Source of the DNA: Craspedostauros australis
Lineage: Eukaryota > Bacillariophyta > Bacillariophyceae > Mastogloiales > Achnanthaceae
DNA: 64,000 bases
Assembly (NCBI GenBank): GCA_026770025.1
Contig: JAMXDE010000011.1
Span: forward strand, 2,294,001 to 2,358,000
Direction of reading: 5' to 3'
Below the pieces are notes generated by a model. It did no database searches. It was given only the letters and a program-made list of their open reading frames with translations, and was not told the DNA's origin. Shown here in pieces: positions 62,362 to 64,000 of the stretch; positions within the stretch are counted from its first letter, which is position 1; each line of letters begins with the position of its first letter. The translations under genes and the position numbers were made by a program.

Positions 62362-63971
62362 TCAGCCCGCGAGCACGACGCCTGCTGCGATGCCACCACC
62401 GATGATGAGGACAGCCACGATGATGACGGGGACCATGATGTTGCTCTTGTTTGGTGCTGGTTCCTGCAGCGTCGGCGTTGTGGTGGTGGCCATCTGCGCC
62501 TCAATGTCGACGGAATGCATGCTTGTGGTGTTGCCGGTGTCCTGTTCGATCACGTTCTTCGGATCGAGATGCTTGCTGGATCCCTTGGAGGGTCCGATGG
62601 ATTCTTTTCGCGTGAGCTGTTTGACTGGTGGATCTTGATTGATGGTTTGCGCCGGAGCAGTTGCGGGCATCATGGGAGTGAAGGATATTTCGATGGAGTT
62701 GGTGCGCGAGACGATCTGGGTGGGCATGTCCTCGTTGGTGTCGTTGGTCTTGTTGGGGAGGATGGCGGAATGAGTGGATTGGCTTTTGTCCAAGACCACT
62801 CCGGCTGAAGCGGAACTGCTGCTCATGAGGCGGTTGGCGGATGTACGTTGACGCTGGGTCTTTGGTGGAAGGTGGATTCTCACCATCCATGTCCATGTCC
62901 ATGTCCACATTGCTGTGGTTGGATTCCTTGGAAAGGGAGTTGGTGGAGTCCTGGTTGCCATGGTTGCTGTTGGATGAATTGGAGGTGGTGGCCGTGCGCT
63001 GGGTGCCGTCGTTTTTGGCGGAGATCATGGAAGAGAAGATCCCGGAATCCCCATTGGAATGGGCACCGAATTCGCCTGGCTTGCGTTTGTTGACAGTTCT
63101 GGTGGATGGTCGCTCCGTCTCGTCGCCCTCCTCGCCTTCGACGACAGACTCCAGTCCACCTTCCTGGCGGATGGAGGACATCCTCTTGGCGGAGGAGAAG
63201 CCGAAGGACGAGCCCCCCGTTGGAGGAGGCGTTGGGGCTGCCTCTGGCCGGCGGGGGCGTCCTGGACGGCGCGGTGGTGGTGCTGCTGGTGTTGGGAGAT
63301 ATTCCGATCGGGCGTGGGCGCTGGTCGGAGGTGGAACGGAATTCGTCACGAAATGAGTCGTCTCGAATGGAGTCGTCCTCGTCTGTGAACTCGTCGAAGC
63401 CTCCATCGGTCATCTTGTCACCCGCCTCCTCATCGGAACACTGACTCTCGATGTCGTCGTCATCATCGTCGATGATGTGGATGTCGTCATCTATCTGCTG
63501 CGTGTTGGCGGCGGCACCCGCGCTGACATCGTGACTCTGGCTGTGACTGTGACTGCGACTGCGGCTGTTGGCGTCGGCACCTTAATCGTCGTCGCTGTTG
63601 TCGCTGTCAATGTCGTCGTCCAGGCCTTCATCCAGACCTTCGTCGAAGGGCTCCTCGTCGCTGTCCACCACCCTCCTCGCACTGATGGAGTCCACCATGT
63701 CGGCGTCGAAGTCCTGCTGCGAGTGCATGGAGAACTCTGCCTCATTGTCATCGACGTACACGGTCTGCTGCTTGCTGCCCAGGTCGTCCATGTACTTGGA
63801 GGTGTAGGCGGAGGCGTAGCCGGTGGGCGATGATGCTGCCGATGCCGACATGAAGCTTGGTGATGGCGCAGAGTTGCGGCCGTACTGGTGACCGATCTTG
63901 CGTTCAATGCCGGACGTGGAGAAGGACGACCGTGAAGCCTTGCTGGTGAATGGGAATCTGTTGTCTTCCAT
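62362..63971 (-). CDS. Acidic single-TM hypothetical protein, frame interrupted
   Basis: The ATG at 63971 starts MEDNRFPFTSKASRSS and runs 129 codons to a TAA (63582-63584) after an acidic stretch. The same frame stays open beyond the stop (DDIHIIDDDDDD, GGFDEFTDEDDS) to a run of six G (63215-63220 region) where the likely frame shifts by one, then continues with FGFSSAKRMSSIRQ to 62884. A 79-base intron (GTGAGA donor, CTTCAG acceptor at 62805) then leads to the last exon, ending in a C-terminal membrane helix (MVPVIIVAVLIIGGGIAAGV) with only a few residues after it. The stop and the shift may be sequence errors, an unrecognised intron, or true decay. The tail-anchored layout and acidic disordered region suggest a membrane-tethered regulatory protein, function unknown. 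Confidence 0.42.
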
Positions 63972-64000
63972 CGATTTGTGTTGTCTTCTGTTGTCTTCTG

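Noticed and set aside
1-64000. tRNA, rRNA, CRISPR arrays and prokaryotic operons
   Set aside because: No CRISPR-like spaced repeats and no convincing tRNA B-box/A-box pairs were found by eye; introns, targeting signals and gene content are eukaryotic. A tRNAscan/Infernal run would be decisive for small RNAs.

Overview
The window is a compact, gene-dense piece of a eukaryotic nuclear genome, most likely a diatom or a closely related photosynthetic stramenopile (ochrophyte). Three kinds of evidence point there. Several proteins begin with a signal peptide followed at the cleavage site by Phe and a transit-like stretch (VASA|FF, NAATA|FVV, TVHS|FIP), which is the bipartite plastid-import signal of secondary red-plastid algae. 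Introns are few and short, with GTAAGT, GTGAGT or GTACGT donors and CAG-like acceptors. Gene content is eukaryotic: BRR2, topoisomerase II, COQ3, a mitochondrial uS9, a soluble adenylyl cyclase and HMG-box and RRM proteins. The genus cannot be fixed from sequence alone.

Layout. 1-4.9 kb (-): the N-terminal and middle part of an ADCY10-like soluble adenylyl cyclase (C1, C2, ATPase), running off the left edge. 7.7-8.3 kb (+): a linker-histone/FKBP fusion. 9.4-10.4 kb (-): a secreted protein resembling the allene-oxide-cyclase/dirigent barrel. 11.6-15.8 kb (+): a large AAA/STAND-type ATPase with helical repeats. 15.9-17.4 kb (-): a nucleolar Nepro/Rmp1-like protein. 17.9-19.4 kb (-): an unknown membrane protein. 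19.9-22.0 kb: convergent COQ3 (+) and mitochondrial uS9 (-). 22.7-27.1 kb (+): a two-RRM protein and a two-HMG-box protein. 27.6-34.5 kb (-): the BRR2 spliceosomal helicase. 36-42.6 kb: a small plastid-targeted protein (-) divergent from topoisomerase II (+). 42.9-44.6 kb (-): a plastid-directed ankyrin protein. 45.5-49.3 kb (+): a Na+/H+ exchanger with a very long N-terminal extension. 49.9-50.4 kb (-): a plastid ClpS-like adaptor. 50.8-52.0 kb: a foldback-type transposable element. 52.2-53.5 kb (+): a membrane-anchored calcineurin-like phosphatase. 53.7-55.0 kb (-): a membrane protein with an RNase-kappa-like hairpin. 56.8-57.9 kb (-): an acidic hypothetical protein. 60.6-61.9 kb (+): an LRR-like protein. 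62.4-64.0 kb (-): an acidic, single-TM hypothetical gene whose reading frame is interrupted in this sequence.

Most genes are single-exon or have one to three introns, and alternate in convergent and divergent pairs. Convergent 3' ends are often only 130-230 bp apart. There are no operons and no obvious functional cluster, although two proteins with related ATPase modules (cyclase-ATPase and cyclase-less ATPase) lie within 7 kb of each other.

The most unusual items are the foldback element with minisatellite-filled arms in a divergent promoter region, the linker-histone/FKBP fusion, a ClpS-like protein with apparent changes in its recognition pocket, and a soluble adenylyl cyclase with altered specificity and bicarbonate-site residues. 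Gene models were spliced by eye. The joins were checked for reading-frame and length consistency but not against transcripts.
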